A stretch of DNA of 10,627 nucleotides, taken from NCBI GenBank assembly GCA_937901145.1, contig CALCHE010000174.1:1-10627 (forward strand). Direction: 5' to 3'. The position numbers were made by a program, and so were the translations under genes. Position 1 is the stretch's first letter; every line of letters begins with the position of its first letter. The notes below the pieces were generated by a model that was not told the origin of the DNA, made no database searches, and saw only the letters and a program-made list of their open reading frames with translations. Positions 1 to 7,443 of this stretch are shown here, piece by piece. Source of the stretch: an uncultured Clostridia bacterium. GTDB taxonomy: Bacteria > Bacillota > Clostridia > Oscillospirales > Acutalibacteraceae.

Positions 1-1092
1 GATATGGCTCAGAGTCGCGGCGGTGATCAGGTCGCTATAAAAAAAGATACTGAATATGTTTTTTACGGCGGCGTTTCGGCAGGTTTCGAAAAGCGTAACA
101 AGGTTCGTACCAGACTTATTGCAAAAACTATTGCCGAGATAATTTCGGACTGTGATAATGTTCTTATTATGGGACACAGATTCTCGGATTTTGATTCCTT
201 CGGCTCCTGTATAGGAATGCTCAGTATAGTAGATCATTTTCAGAAGCCTGCTCACATCATTATAAATGATAAAAGCACTCTTGCAGGTCCTTTGATCGAA
301 GCCTTCAGAGCTGAAAGAGACAGCAGCAAATTGTTGCATCCTTCAAAAGCAGAAGAGGAAATCACCGATAATACTCTGCTGATTGTTACTGATACACACA
401 AACAGAGCTTTACCGAGTGCCCTGAGCTTATCGACAAGATAAGAAAGGTGATGGTTATTGACCATCACAGAAAGTCAGTCGGTTATATAGAAGACACCGT
501 AATGTTTTATCATCTTCCCGGTTCATCATCGGCTTCGGAGATGGTTGCAGAGATAGCACAGTATGTAGATAAGGATCCTGTAATCGGACGTTTTGAGGCT
601 ACTGCTCTTCTTTCAGGTGTTATGCTTGACACACGTAATTTTATTCTCAGGGCAGGTGTACGTACCTTTGAAGCAGCGGCATATCTTCGCTCCAGAGGTG
701 CTAATACAGTAGAGTGTAAAAAGCTCTTTTCCAACGATATGGAACTTTTCAGAAACAGAAATTCCATTATTGATATGGCTTATGAATACAGGAAATGCGC
801 AGTATCATGTGTGGAAAATGAGTTTGAGGGCATCAGACTTGTTACTTCACAGGCCGCTGATGAAATGCTTAACATAGAAGGTATCAAAGCCTCCTTTGTT
901 ATTTTTGCGCAGAATGGCGGAATAAATATTTCTGCCAGGTCCTACGGTGAAATTAATGTTCAGCTGATTATGGAAAGTCTCGGAGGCGGAGGACATCAGA
1001 CCATGTCAGCCTGTCAACTCGGCGAAATTTCCTTTGAAATGGCAGAACAAACACTTAAAAAAGCTATAGACGATTATTATGATAATTTATAA
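1..1092 (+). CDS. gdpP: Cyclic-di-AMP phosphodiesterase GdpP, C-terminal part (5' end outside window)
   Basis: This is the 3' part of a GdpP/YybT-type enzyme, which hydrolyses the second messenger c-di-AMP to pApA at the membrane. The reading frame is open from base 1, and the first residues (DMAQSRGGDQVAIK) match the end of the degenerate GGDEF domain of this family, so the ATG at position 4 is internal. The N-terminal membrane helices, PAS-like domain and most of the GGDEF domain are missing. Counting that internal Met as residue 1, the DHH domain shows H58, D62 and D64 (GHRFSDFDS), D130 (VTDTH), the DHH triad at 153-155 and D209 (LDTRNF), all expected Mn-binding or catalytic positions. The DHHA1 domain ends with GGGGH at 327-331. 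About 363 codons are present, against roughly 650 for full-length members. The next gene, rplI, starts 15 nt after the stop, as in the B. subtilis gdpP-rplI-dnaC order. The family call is very secure. Confidence 0.95.
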   Translation, partial: DMAQSRGGDQVAIKKDTEYVFYGGVSAGFEKRNKVRTRLIAKTIAEIISDCDNVLIMGHRFSDFDSFGSCIGMLSIVDHFQKPAHIIINDKSTLAGPLIEAFRAERDSSKLLHPSKAEEEITDNTLLIVTDTHKQSFTECPELIDKIRKVMVIDHHRKSVGYIEDTVMFYHLPGSSSASEMVAEIAQYVDKDPVIGRFEATALLSGVMLDTRNFILRAGVRTFEAAAYLRSRGANTVECKKLFSNDMELFRNRNSIIDMAYEYRKCAVSCVENEFEGIRLVTSQAADEMLNIEGIKASFVIFAQNGGINISARSYGEINVQLIMESLGGGGHQTMSACQLGEISFEMAEQTLKKAIDDYYDNL

Positions 1093-1107
1093 CGGAGGTA
1101 AAATATA

Positions 1108-1548
1108 ATGAAAGTAGTATTAAAACAGGATGTAAAGGGTTTAGGTAAAAAAGGTCAGCTTGTAAATGCTTCTGACGGATATGCCAGAAACTTCCTTTTT
1201 CCTAAAAATTTAGCTGTAGAGGCTAATGCTCAGAATATGTCTGAGCTTAAAAACCGTGAACAGGCTGAAAAATACAGAATTGAAACCGAAACAGCCGAAG
1301 CTAAGAAAAATGCTGAAAAAATTTCCGGCAAAACTCTTCGTCTTACTGCTAAGGCAGGTCAGAACGGAAAGCTTTTCGGTTCTGTAACCAGCAAGGAAAT
1401 AGCAGAAAAGCTTGCTGCTGATTTCGGTATCAAGGTTGATAAAAGAAAGATTGTTGTAGAAGATATCAAGCAGTTCGGCACCTATGAATTCGAGGTTAAG
1501 CTTTATCAGGGCATTTCTGCTAAACTTTTCGTAATGGTAGGCGAATAA
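1108..1548 (+). CDS. rplI: 50S ribosomal protein L9
   Basis: Ribosomal protein L9 binds 23S rRNA near the base of the L1 stalk on the large subunit and helps maintain reading frame. The product is 146 residues, close to the usual 147-150. Residues 1-40 carry the canonical N-terminal RNA-binding domain (MKVVLKQDVKGLGKKGQLV, followed by the GYARNFLFPKNLA signature). A charged linker helix follows at about 45-75, then the C-terminal domain with a GKLFGSVTSKEIAEKL segment near 86-102. The ATG is preceded by a strong GGAGG at 1094-1098 with 9 nt spacing, so the start is clear. It lies 15 nt after gdpP and is probably cotranscribed with it. Nothing unusual was seen. Confidence 0.97.
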   Translation: MKVVLKQDVKGLGKKGQLVNASDGYARNFLFPKNLAVEANAQNMSELKNREQAEKYRIETETAEAKKNAEKISGKTLRLTAKAGQNGKLFGSVTSKEIAEKLAADFGIKVDKRKIVVEDIKQFGTYEFEVKLYQGISAKLFVMVGE

Positions 1549-1574
1549 TCTGAAAACAGACTTTTAAAATAAAT

Positions 1575-1580
1575 GAGGTG
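1575..1580 (+). promoter_or_regulatory. Ribosome binding site that sets the dnaB start
   Basis: GAGGTG lies 6 nt before the ATG at 1587. An in-frame GTG at 1578 would extend the protein by three residues, but it sits inside this Shine-Dalgarno sequence and has no site of its own, so ATG 1587 is the better start. Confidence 0.8.
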
Positions 1581-1586
1581 AAAATA

Positions 1587-2978
1587 ATGGCAACAGAACA
1601 CTACGGTTCTTATTCATCGGCTGATGATGTAAATATGCCTTATTCACTTGAAGCTGAACAGGCGGTTCTCGGTTCGATTCTTATCGACCCTGCCTGCATA
1701 ACACAGGTTCTTATTATAGTAAAACCGGATTATTTCTATCTTCCTCAGCATAAGGCTATCTTTACCATTATGCAGGAGATAGATGCTCTGGGCGGAAAAA
1801 TCGACCCGCTCATCGTTCTCGAAAAGCTGAAGCAGGATAAGATATATGACGATGCAGGCGGTAAGCAATATCTTTTTCAGCTCACTCAGGTGGTTCCTTC
1901 TACTGAGAATGTAGAGGAATATTCCGCTATAATCCGTGAAAAATACCATATCCGTACACTTATTACCGTGTCGAAAAGAATTATCGATGAGGCATCCTCT
2001 TCATCGGAGCCTGCAGATTCACTTCTTGAATCCGCTGAACAGCAGATTTATGACATCAGACAGGGTAGAGTATCAAAGGGCCCGACAAAAATCGGCGATA
2101 TTATCGTTAATGAGGTTTATGATAAGCTTCAGAAGCTGAGCTCAGCTGACAGAGATAAGTATAAAGGCTTTACTACAGGTTTTACAGATCTTGATAAGGC
2201 TATAACAGGTCTTAACCGTTCTGACCTTCTCATCATCGGCGCCCGTCCCGCTATGGGTAAAACGAGTCTTGCTCTTAACCTTGCCCGTAACACTGCTATG
2301 ATGGGCAAAAAGAAAGTGCTTTTCTTCTCTCTCGAAATGACTAAGGAACAGCTCGCACAGAGAGTTCTTTCCACTGAAGCAAGAGTAGAAAGCACAAAGA
2401 TGAGAACAGGTAACATTTCAGGTGATGAGTGGGCTAAGCTTGCCACAGCTACTGCACTTCTGAGTAACTGTGAGCTTTATTTCGATGACACATCAAACAT
2501 GACAGTTTCTGAAATGAAGTCAAGAATCAGAAGACTCCGTGATGTTGATGCTGTTTTCGTTGACTATCTTCAGCTTATGAAAGCGGGTACGAGAGTAGAA
2601 AGCCGTGTGCAGGAGGTTTCTGAAATTACACGAAATCTTAAGCTTATGGCTAAGGATCTTAACATTCCCGTTGTAGTTCTGGCTCAGTTGGCCCGTACTA
2701 CTGAGGGTAGAGGCAAATCCCACAAGCCACAGCTTTCTGATCTGCGTGAATCAGGTTCTATCGAACAGGACGCCGATATAGTTATAATGCTTTACAGAGA
2801 TGAATATTATGCTACTGAAAAAGAGGACGGTCCTACAGAGATGGAAAGACCTGCCGTAAACGAAGCTGAATTCATTATCGCGAAAAACCGACACGGGCCC
2901 ACTACCACTGTAAAGGTAGCATGGAACGGTGACTACACATTGTTCTCAAATCTGGAGACTATCAGAAATGATATGTAA
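1587..2978 (+). CDS. dnaB: Replicative DNA helicase DnaB
   Basis: Hexameric 5'-3' ATP-dependent helicase that unwinds DNA at the replication fork (called DnaC in B. subtilis). With the ATG at 1587 the protein has 463 residues, normal for the family. Residues about 17-120 form the DnaB N-terminal domain (MPYSLEAEQAVLGSIL), followed by a linker and a RecA-like C-terminal ATPase domain from about 193 (FTTGFTDLDKAITGL). Walker A is GARPAMGKT at 218-226. Walker B is VFVDYLQLM at 323-331. The conserved DLRESGSIEQDAD stretch is at 385-397, and the C-terminal KNRHGPT element is near 433-439. No intein or insertion interrupts it. The gene follows rplI by 38 nt, and its last 11 nt overlap the tilS start, consistent with coupled translation. 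Confidence 0.97.
   Translation: MATEHYGSYSSADDVNMPYSLEAEQAVLGSILIDPACITQVLIIVKPDYFYLPQHKAIFTIMQEIDALGGKIDPLIVLEKLKQDKIYDDAGGKQYLFQLTQVVPSTENVEEYSAIIREKYHIRTLITVSKRIIDEASSSSEPADSLLESAEQQIYDIRQGRVSKGPTKIGDIIVNEVYDKLQKLSSADRDKYKGFTTGFTDLDKAITGLNRSDLLIIGARPAMGKTSLALNLARNTAMMGKKKVLFFSLEMTKEQLAQRVLSTEARVESTKMRTGNISGDEWAKLATATALLSNCELYFDDTSNMTVSEMKSRIRRLRDVDAVFVDYLQLMKAGTRVESRVQEVSEITRNLKLMAKDLNIPVVVLAQLARTTEGRGKSHKPQLSDLRESGSIEQDADIVIMLYRDEYYATEKEDGPTEMERPAVNEAEFIIAKNRHGPTTTVKVAWNGDYTLFSNLETIRNDM
2953..2957 (+). promoter_or_regulatory. Ribosome binding site for tilS inside the dnaB 3' end
   Basis: TGGAG lies 10 nt before the ATG at 2968, within the dnaB coding sequence. It supports the start at 2968 over the in-frame ATG codon at 2929, which lies 39 nt deeper in dnaB and adds residues unlike the family N-terminus. 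Confidence 0.6.
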
Positions 2979-4284
2979 AGTTATTGATACGGTTGAAAAA
3001 TACCGTCTGTTTGAAGGCGTAAAATCTGTGGCTGTCGGGGTTTCCGGCGGTGCAGATTCTATGTGTCTTCTTCATATTTTAAGTTCATTAAAGGATAAGT
3101 ACGGTATAATTCTCAGAGCAGTTCACATTAATCATAATCTGCGAGGTGAAGAAGCTTTGCGGGATGAAAATCTCGTAAGAGCTTACTGCGCTGAAAAGGG
3201 AATCGAACTGACGGTTAATTCAGTTGATGTTGCTGCACTTTCAGCAGAGCTCGGACTCAGCACAGAGGAATGTGGCAGAAAAGTACGTTATGAATGCTTT
3301 GATAAAGTCGGATGTGATGCTGTAGCTGTCGCACACTCTCTTTCCGACAGCGTCGAAACTACCGTTTATAATCTTTTACGCGGTACCGGTCTGAAGGGCT
3401 TATGCGGCATTCCTGTAAAAAGGGAGCCGAATATTATAAGACCTCTGATTTTCTGTTCAAGAGAAGAAATCGAGTCATACTGTGAACAGGAGAATGTGCC
3501 CTTTATAACAGACAGTTCAAACCTTACTGATGATTACACACGAAACTATATAAGACATAATGTTATACCTTCTTTAAAAAACGTTAATAGCTCATGTGTC
3601 GGTAATATTTCACGCACTGCTGCTGTTCTAAATGAAGAAAATGACTTTATTGAGAAGTCAGTTTCTGATTTGCTGTCTGATTCTTCGATAGTCGGAGGTT
3701 ACGATGTTCAGGTGCTTCTTAAAGCTCATCCTGCAGTCAGAAAAAGAGCTGTTCTTAATTTGCTCAGCGAAAAAATGTCTAAACAGCCTTTGCATATACA
3801 CACCGAACTTGTTAATTCGATAATAGAGAACAGGGAAGGAAAAGTGGAAATTTCCGCTGACTTGTATGCTGAAGTTTCCGGTGGTGTGTTTTCCTTCGGT
3901 AAAAAGATGCCGAAAAATGCTTCTTGGCAAGCCGACTTTAAAACAGGAAAAGCTGAAACTCCTTACGGCGTTTACAGTATTTGTCAGGGAAAAGACTGCC
4001 GTGACCGGAGTTCATTATTTGACGGTACAAAGATATGCGGTGAGATGACACTTACGTCGCGCAGAGAAGGGGACAGATTTCTCTTTAAAAACAGAGGAAT
4101 CAGTAAGAGTCTGAAAAAGCTTTTTAATGAATTAAAAATACCCGTAAATGAAAGAGAAAAAATTGCCGTTTTACGGGACGGTGAAAATATAATCTGGGTT
4201 GAAGGTGTAGGTGTTAATGCTCCTTATATACCCGAAATAAATTGCGAAAAAATATTTTCAATAACAATAAAAAAGGATGGCTGA
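2968..4284 (+). CDS. tilS: tRNA(Ile)-lysidine synthetase TilS
   Basis: TilS uses ATP to attach lysine to C34 of the CAU-anticodon tRNA-Ile, changing its identity from Met to Ile so that AUA codons are read; it is essential in most bacteria. The 438-residue product has the N-type ATP pyrophosphatase PP-loop SGGADS at 26-31, the HINHNLRG motif at 53-60, the RGTGLKGLCGIP stretch at 138-149 and the conserved TDSSN...YTRNYIRHNVIP region at 181-201. The C-terminal TilS domain is recognisable at about 358-430 (LTSRREGDRF, then SLKKLFNELKIP and WVEGVGVN). One variation is visible: the usual HxxDDxxET motif reads HSLSDSVET at 123-131, with Ser in place of the first Asp. The start overlaps dnaB by 11 nt and hpt follows after 2 nt, matching the conserved tilS-hpt-ftsH order. 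Confidence 0.95.
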   Translation: MICKVIDTVEKYRLFEGVKSVAVGVSGGADSMCLLHILSSLKDKYGIILRAVHINHNLRGEEALRDENLVRAYCAEKGIELTVNSVDVAALSAELGLSTEECGRKVRYECFDKVGCDAVAVAHSLSDSVETTVYNLLRGTGLKGLCGIPVKREPNIIRPLIFCSREEIESYCEQENVPFITDSSNLTDDYTRNYIRHNVIPSLKNVNSSCVGNISRTAAVLNEENDFIEKSVSDLLSDSSIVGGYDVQVLLKAHPAVRKRAVLNLLSEKMSKQPLHIHTELVNSIIENREGKVEISADLYAEVSGGVFSFGKKMPKNASWQADFKTGKAETPYGVYSICQGKDCRDRSSLFDGTKICGEMTLTSRREGDRFLFKNRGISKSLKKLFNELKIPVNEREKIAVLRDGENIIWVEGVGVNAPYIPEINCEKIFSITIKKDG

Positions 4285-4286
4285 CT

Positions 4287-4835
4287 ATGCTTAATGACAT
4301 CAAGGAAATTCTTGTTTCTGAAGAAGAAATCAAATCAATAGTTGAAAGAATTACTGCACAGATAAATGCGGATTATGAGGGAAAAAATCTTCTTCTTATC
4401 TGTGTACTTAAAGGTTCCGTATGCTTTATGTCTGACCTGATGAAGGGGATTAAGATTCCCTGTAAAATAGACTTTATGTCTGCCAAAAGCTATTACGGTT
4501 CAAGCACTGATACCGCAGGTGTAGTGAATATTACCAAGGATATTACATACGATATTTCCGATTATGATGTACTTGTAATTGAGGATATCTTTGACAGCGG
4601 AAAAACTCTCGAAAAGCTTATGGCGGTTCTCGAAGGCAGAAATCCCAGAAGCGTTGCCTGTTGCTCACTTCTTGATAAGCCTGAAAGAAGAGATCCTAAT
4701 GTAAAGCTCAAACTTAAATATACAGGAAAAACCGTACCTGATGCTTTTGTTGTCGGTTATGGTCTTGATTATGATGAATTCTATAGGAATTTACCTTTTG
4801 TCGGCATTCTTAAGCCGGAAGTGTACACAAAATAA
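4287..4835 (+). CDS. hpt: Hypoxanthine-guanine phosphoribosyltransferase
   Basis: Cytosolic purine salvage enzyme that joins hypoxanthine (and usually guanine) with PRPP to form IMP or GMP plus pyrophosphate. The product is 182 residues, typical for bacterial Hpt (about 180). It shows the LKGS pyrophosphate loop at 41-44, the flexible loop SYYGSSTDTAG at 68-78, the PRPP-binding motif VIEDIFDSGKT at 97-107 with acidic residues E99, D100 and catalytic-base candidate D103, and the purine-binding segment VPDAFVVGYGLDYDEFYRNL at 150-169. The ATG at 4287 is preceded by AGGATGG at 4274-4280. An in-frame TTG at 4242 lies inside tilS and is less likely. The stop codon overlaps the ftsH ribosome binding site. 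Specificity for hypoxanthine versus guanine cannot be read from the sequence. Confidence 0.95.
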   Translation: MLNDIKEILVSEEEIKSIVERITAQINADYEGKNLLLICVLKGSVCFMSDLMKGIKIPCKIDFMSAKSYYGSSTDTAGVVNITKDITYDISDYDVLVIEDIFDSGKTLEKLMAVLEGRNPRSVACCSLLDKPERRDPNVKLKLKYTGKTVPDAFVVGYGLDYDEFYRNLPFVGILKPEVYTK

Positions 4836-4839
4836 GGAG
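4834..4839 (+). promoter_or_regulatory. Ribosome binding site supporting the TTG start of ftsH
   Basis: AAGGAG begins within the hpt stop codon (4833-4835) and lies 10 nt before the TTG at 4850. No in-frame ATG or GTG lies closer. The next in-frame Met would remove the first membrane segment. Confidence 0.75.
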
Positions 4840-4849
4840 TGATTATATA

Positions 4850-6781
4850 TTGGAAAATAATAACAGAAAGCCGGTGAATGCAGGAAGCCAGAAATGGGGT
4901 AACCTTCTTTATATTATTATCCCAGTAATTCTGGTAATTTCTCTTGCTTATTTTACCGGTGAAGGCAATAAAACCGAAAAACCTCAGTATTATCAGATAG
5001 TACAGCTTTTCCGTGAGGATAAGGTTGACGAATTCTCTCTCAATCTTTCCAGCGGTGCTCTCAGATATTCTCTTACTGACAGCGAGGAATATGTAAACTA
5101 CACAGTTCCTAATGTAGATATATTCCTTAAAGATGTTCATAACTATGTTACTGAACACAATCTTTCATCGCAGACACCTATAAAATACGACTACATCCGC
5201 GGTTCGAACGGTTCCTGGTGGGCAAGTATGCTTCCCATGACCATTCTCAGTATAATGCTTGTAGCGGTTATGCTTTATTTCTACCGTAAAATGGGTCAGA
5301 ATATAATGACAGAAAATAACCGCACTCTTTCCTTTGGTAAAGCAAGAGTAAAGCTCGGTAAGGATGAAAAGCGAAAGACAACCTTCAAGGATGTGGCAGG
5401 TGCTGACGAAGAAAAGGCAGAGCTTGAGGAAATAGTTGAATTTTTACGTAATCCTCAGAAGTTTAGTCAGTTAGGTGCCAGAATACCAAAGGGTGTGCTT
5501 CTCGTAGGCCCTCCGGGTACCGGTAAAACGCTCCTTGCCAGAGCTGTGGCAGGTGAGGCCGGTGTACCGTTCTTCTCTATTTCGGGCTCCGATTTCGTGG
5601 AAATGTATGTCGGTGTCGGTGCTTCACGAGTAAGAGACCTTTTTGACCAGGCTAAGAAAAATTCTCCGTCCATTCTCTTCATCGATGAAATTGATGCTGT
5701 AGGCCGTCATCGCGGTGCCGGTATGGGTGGCGGACATGATGAAAGAGAGCAGACGCTTAATCAGCTTCTTATTGAAATGGATGGCTTCGGTGCAAACGAA
5801 GGTGTTATTATTATCGCTGCTACAAACAGACCTGACATCCTTGATCCGGCTCTTCTCAGACCCGGCAGATTTGACCGTCAGCTTACCGTAGGTGCTCCTG
5901 ATGTAAAGGGCAGAGAAGAAATTCTGAAGGTTCACGCCAAAAATAAGCCTCTTGCTCCTGATGTAGATCTTAAGGTTATCGCTCAGTCAACAGCAGGGTT
6001 TACAGGCGCAGATCTTGAAAATCTTCTTAATGAAGCTGCTCTTCTGGCTGCTAAAAGAGATAAAAAAGCCATCACTATGAAGGAGATCGAGGAAGCTACT
6101 ATCAAATGTGTGGTAGGTACCGAAAAGAAATCCCGTAAGATGAGTGACAAGGAAAAAAGACTTACCGCTTATCATGAGGCAGGTCACGCACTCGCTACTT
6201 ACTTTACTCCCGGACAGGATCCTGTTCATCAGATTTCTATTGTTCCCACAGGTATGGCAGGCGGCTTTACTATGAGTCTTCCTTCCGAGGACAGAAGTTA
6301 CCGCTCAAAGAATGATATGCTCGATGACATCGTAGTTCTTCTCGGTGGTCGTGTAGCTGAAAAGGTGGTTATCGGTGATATTTCCACGGGCGCTTCAAAT
6401 GATATAGAGAGAGCCACAGATATCGCAAGAGGAATGGTAACCCGTTACGGTATGAGTGATGAGCTTGGACCCATTATGTACGGCTCATCTAATCATGAAG
6501 TATTTCTTGGTAAGGATTACAGTAACGTAAGAAACTATTCCGAACAGATTGCCTCAGATATTGATGCAGAGGTTAAGAAAATCATTCTTAATTCCTATGA
6601 CAGATGTCACGATATTATTGAAGGTAATCTCGATAAGCTTACTGTTGTAGCTGAATATCTCATAATCAATGAAAAGATTGACGGTGATACATTCATTAAG
6701 CTTATGAACGGTGAACACGTTGGTTCTGACGGAGCTGAAAGTGAAAAGACAGTTTCCGATGATACTGTGACTGAAGAATAA
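4850..6781 (+). CDS. ftsH: ATP-dependent zinc metalloprotease FtsH
   Basis: Hexameric membrane-anchored AAA+ protease that extracts and degrades misfolded membrane proteins and selected cytosolic regulators. The 643-residue product has the full architecture: membrane segment 1 at about 17-36, an extracytoplasmic domain at about 38-121, membrane segment 2 at about 124-145, then the ATPase and protease domains facing the cytosol. Walker A is GPPGTGKT at 220-227, Walker B is ILFIDE at 275-280, and the second region of homology is at about 323-343 (ATNRPDILDPALLRPGRFD). The zinc site is HEAGH at 442-446 with third ligand candidate D518 (TGASND). The pore loop reads EMYVGVGA, with Tyr253 where Phe is more common. 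The last 20 or so residues are acidic and probably disordered. It starts with TTG, 14 nt after hpt, and is the last gene before a strong terminator. Confidence 0.97.
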   Translation: MENNNRKPVNAGSQKWGNLLYIIIPVILVISLAYFTGEGNKTEKPQYYQIVQLFREDKVDEFSLNLSSGALRYSLTDSEEYVNYTVPNVDIFLKDVHNYVTEHNLSSQTPIKYDYIRGSNGSWWASMLPMTILSIMLVAVMLYFYRKMGQNIMTENNRTLSFGKARVKLGKDEKRKTTFKDVAGADEEKAELEEIVEFLRNPQKFSQLGARIPKGVLLVGPPGTGKTLLARAVAGEAGVPFFSISGSDFVEMYVGVGASRVRDLFDQAKKNSPSILFIDEIDAVGRHRGAGMGGGHDEREQTLNQLLIEMDGFGANEGVIIIAATNRPDILDPALLRPGRFDRQLTVGAPDVKGREEILKVHAKNKPLAPDVDLKVIAQSTAGFTGADLENLLNEAALLAAKRDKKAITMKEIEEATIKCVVGTEKKSRKMSDKEKRLTAYHEAGHALATYFTPGQDPVHQISIVPTGMAGGFTMSLPSEDRSYRSKNDMLDDIVVLLGGRVAEKVVIGDISTGASNDIERATDIARGMVTRYGMSDELGPIMYGSSNHEVFLGKDYSNVRNYSEQIASDIDAEVKKIILNSYDRCHDIIEGNLDKLTVVAEYLIINEKIDGDTFIKLMNGEHVGSDGAESEKTVSDDTVTEE

Positions 6782-6784
6782 TTT

Positions 6785-6830
6785 ATATGCCTCACTTGTT
6801 TCGGAGTGAGGTATATTTTTATAATTTTTT
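6785..6830 (+). terminator. Intrinsic terminator after ftsH
   Basis: An inverted repeat pairs ATATGCCTCAC (6785-6795) with GTGAGGTATAT (6806-6816), giving 11 base pairs including one G-U, and it can extend inward by one or two weak pairs. T-rich sequence follows immediately (TTTTT at 6816-6820 and TTTTTT at 6825-6830). The hairpin starts 4 nt past the ftsH stop and would end the upstream operon. The outer A-T pairs also give a partial A-tract on the opposite strand, but no convergent gene is present to use it. Confidence 0.9.
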
Positions 6831-6852
6831 AATAAATAAATTTGATAAATTG

Positions 6853-6881
6853 TTGAAAATGTATTGCTCTTATGGTAAAAT
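6853..6881 (+). promoter_or_regulatory. SigA-type promoter with extended -10
   Basis: A -35 box TTGAAA (6853-6858) and a -10 box TAAAAT (6876-6881) are separated by exactly 17 nt, and TGG precedes the -10, giving an extended -10 element. Each hexamer differs from consensus at a single position (TTGACA, TATAAT). The sequence just upstream (about 6817-6850) is almost pure A/T and could act as an UP element. The predicted start of transcription is near 6888, leaving a leader of about 30 nt before the gene at 6920. This is a strong housekeeping-type promoter by sequence. Confidence 0.8.
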
Positions 6882-6919
6882 GAGAAAATAATAGGAGAAA
6901 AATGTAAAGAGGTGAAAAT

Positions 6920-7387
6920 ATGAGTAATGTTTCTAAGGAACATGTGAAACAGAATTGCGGAGCAGCTTATATGGTAACGGCGATAATCGCTCTTGTGATG
7001 GTTGTTGCCGCTGTAGTTTTATATAAATTTGTGCCTGTTTCCGATATAGCAAACGGTATTGAACATTCAGCAAAGGACGGTTTGATTTTTCTTGCGTTCT
7101 CTCCTGTGTGTGCTTTTATTGCAGCAGCAGCTTATATCGTCGGAGGTCTTACAGATAAGGCTTTGGTTAAAAATTCTGTGGTTCAGCTTGTGATTTTTAT
7201 TGTTTCAGCAGTGCTTCTGGTATTTGTGACAGGTACATCTGTTGCTATGTTCTTTGAGCAGATGTCACTTGGTTTTGTAGCACCGCTTGATGGCACAGTC
7301 TGGGCTACCTTAGGCACAGTTAATATCATTGCTGCCACATTATATGCTGCAGGTAATATCTATATTTTTGCTACAGCAAGAAAATAA
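6920..7387 (+). CDS. Hypothetical four-segment membrane protein
   Basis: I do not recognise this family. The 155-residue product has a short polar N-terminus (MSNVSKEHVKQN) and four hydrophobic stretches long enough to span the membrane, at about 15-37, 54-76, 86-110 and 129-151. Short loops join them and the C-terminus is small and basic (ATARK). There is no signal peptide cleavage motif, no cysteine pair and no recognisable catalytic motif. Cysteines are at 13 and 64. The start is well supported: AGAGGTG at 6908-6914 lies 5 nt before the ATG, behind a strong promoter. It stands between the terminator after ftsH and the mannosidase gene 56 nt downstream, so it may be cotranscribed with the latter. 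Its size and topology fit a small integral membrane protein of unknown role. A transport, stress or envelope function would be a guess. Confidence 0.8.
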   Translation: MSNVSKEHVKQNCGAAYMVTAIIALVMVVAAVVLYKFVPVSDIANGIEHSAKDGLIFLAFSPVCAFIAAAAYIVGGLTDKALVKNSVVQLVIFIVSAVLLVFVTGTSVAMFFEQMSLGFVAPLDGTVWATLGTVNIIAATLYAAGNIYIFATARK

Positions 7388-7433
7388 TTATGTAAACAGG
7401 CGTTTCTGACGCATTAACAAATAACTCTTATAT

Positions 7434-7439
7434 GAGGTG
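7434..7439 (+). promoter_or_regulatory. Ribosome binding site that sets the mannosidase start
   Basis: GAGGTG lies 4 nt before the ATG at 7444. The in-frame ATG at 7432 overlaps this site and has no Shine-Dalgarno of its own, so the four extra residues it would add (MRCI) are unlikely to be part of the protein. Confidence 0.75.
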
Positions 7440-7443
7440 CATT

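Noticed and set aside
1549..1565. Small inverted repeat TCTG-AAAA-CAGA followed by CTTTT between rplI and dnaB
   Set aside because: A 4-bp stem is too weak for a terminator or attenuator, and the genes on either side are normally cotranscribed.
4781..5158. Open reading frame of 125 codons on the minus strand over the hpt-ftsH junction
   Set aside because: It is antisense to two well-supported genes and arises in AT-rich sequence; no homology features are visible.
6554..6943. Open reading frame of 129 codons on the minus strand spanning the end of ftsH and the intergenic region
   Set aside because: It overlaps the conserved ftsH C-terminus, the terminator and the promoter, and its product is low-complexity in character with no known motif.
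7400..7413. Possible hairpin (GCGT/ACGC) between the membrane protein gene and the mannosidase
   Set aside because: The stem is only 4 bp with no T tract after it, so it does not support a terminator.
7388..7443. A separate promoter for the mannosidase
   Set aside because: No pair of -35 and -10 boxes with proper spacing could be found in this short gap.
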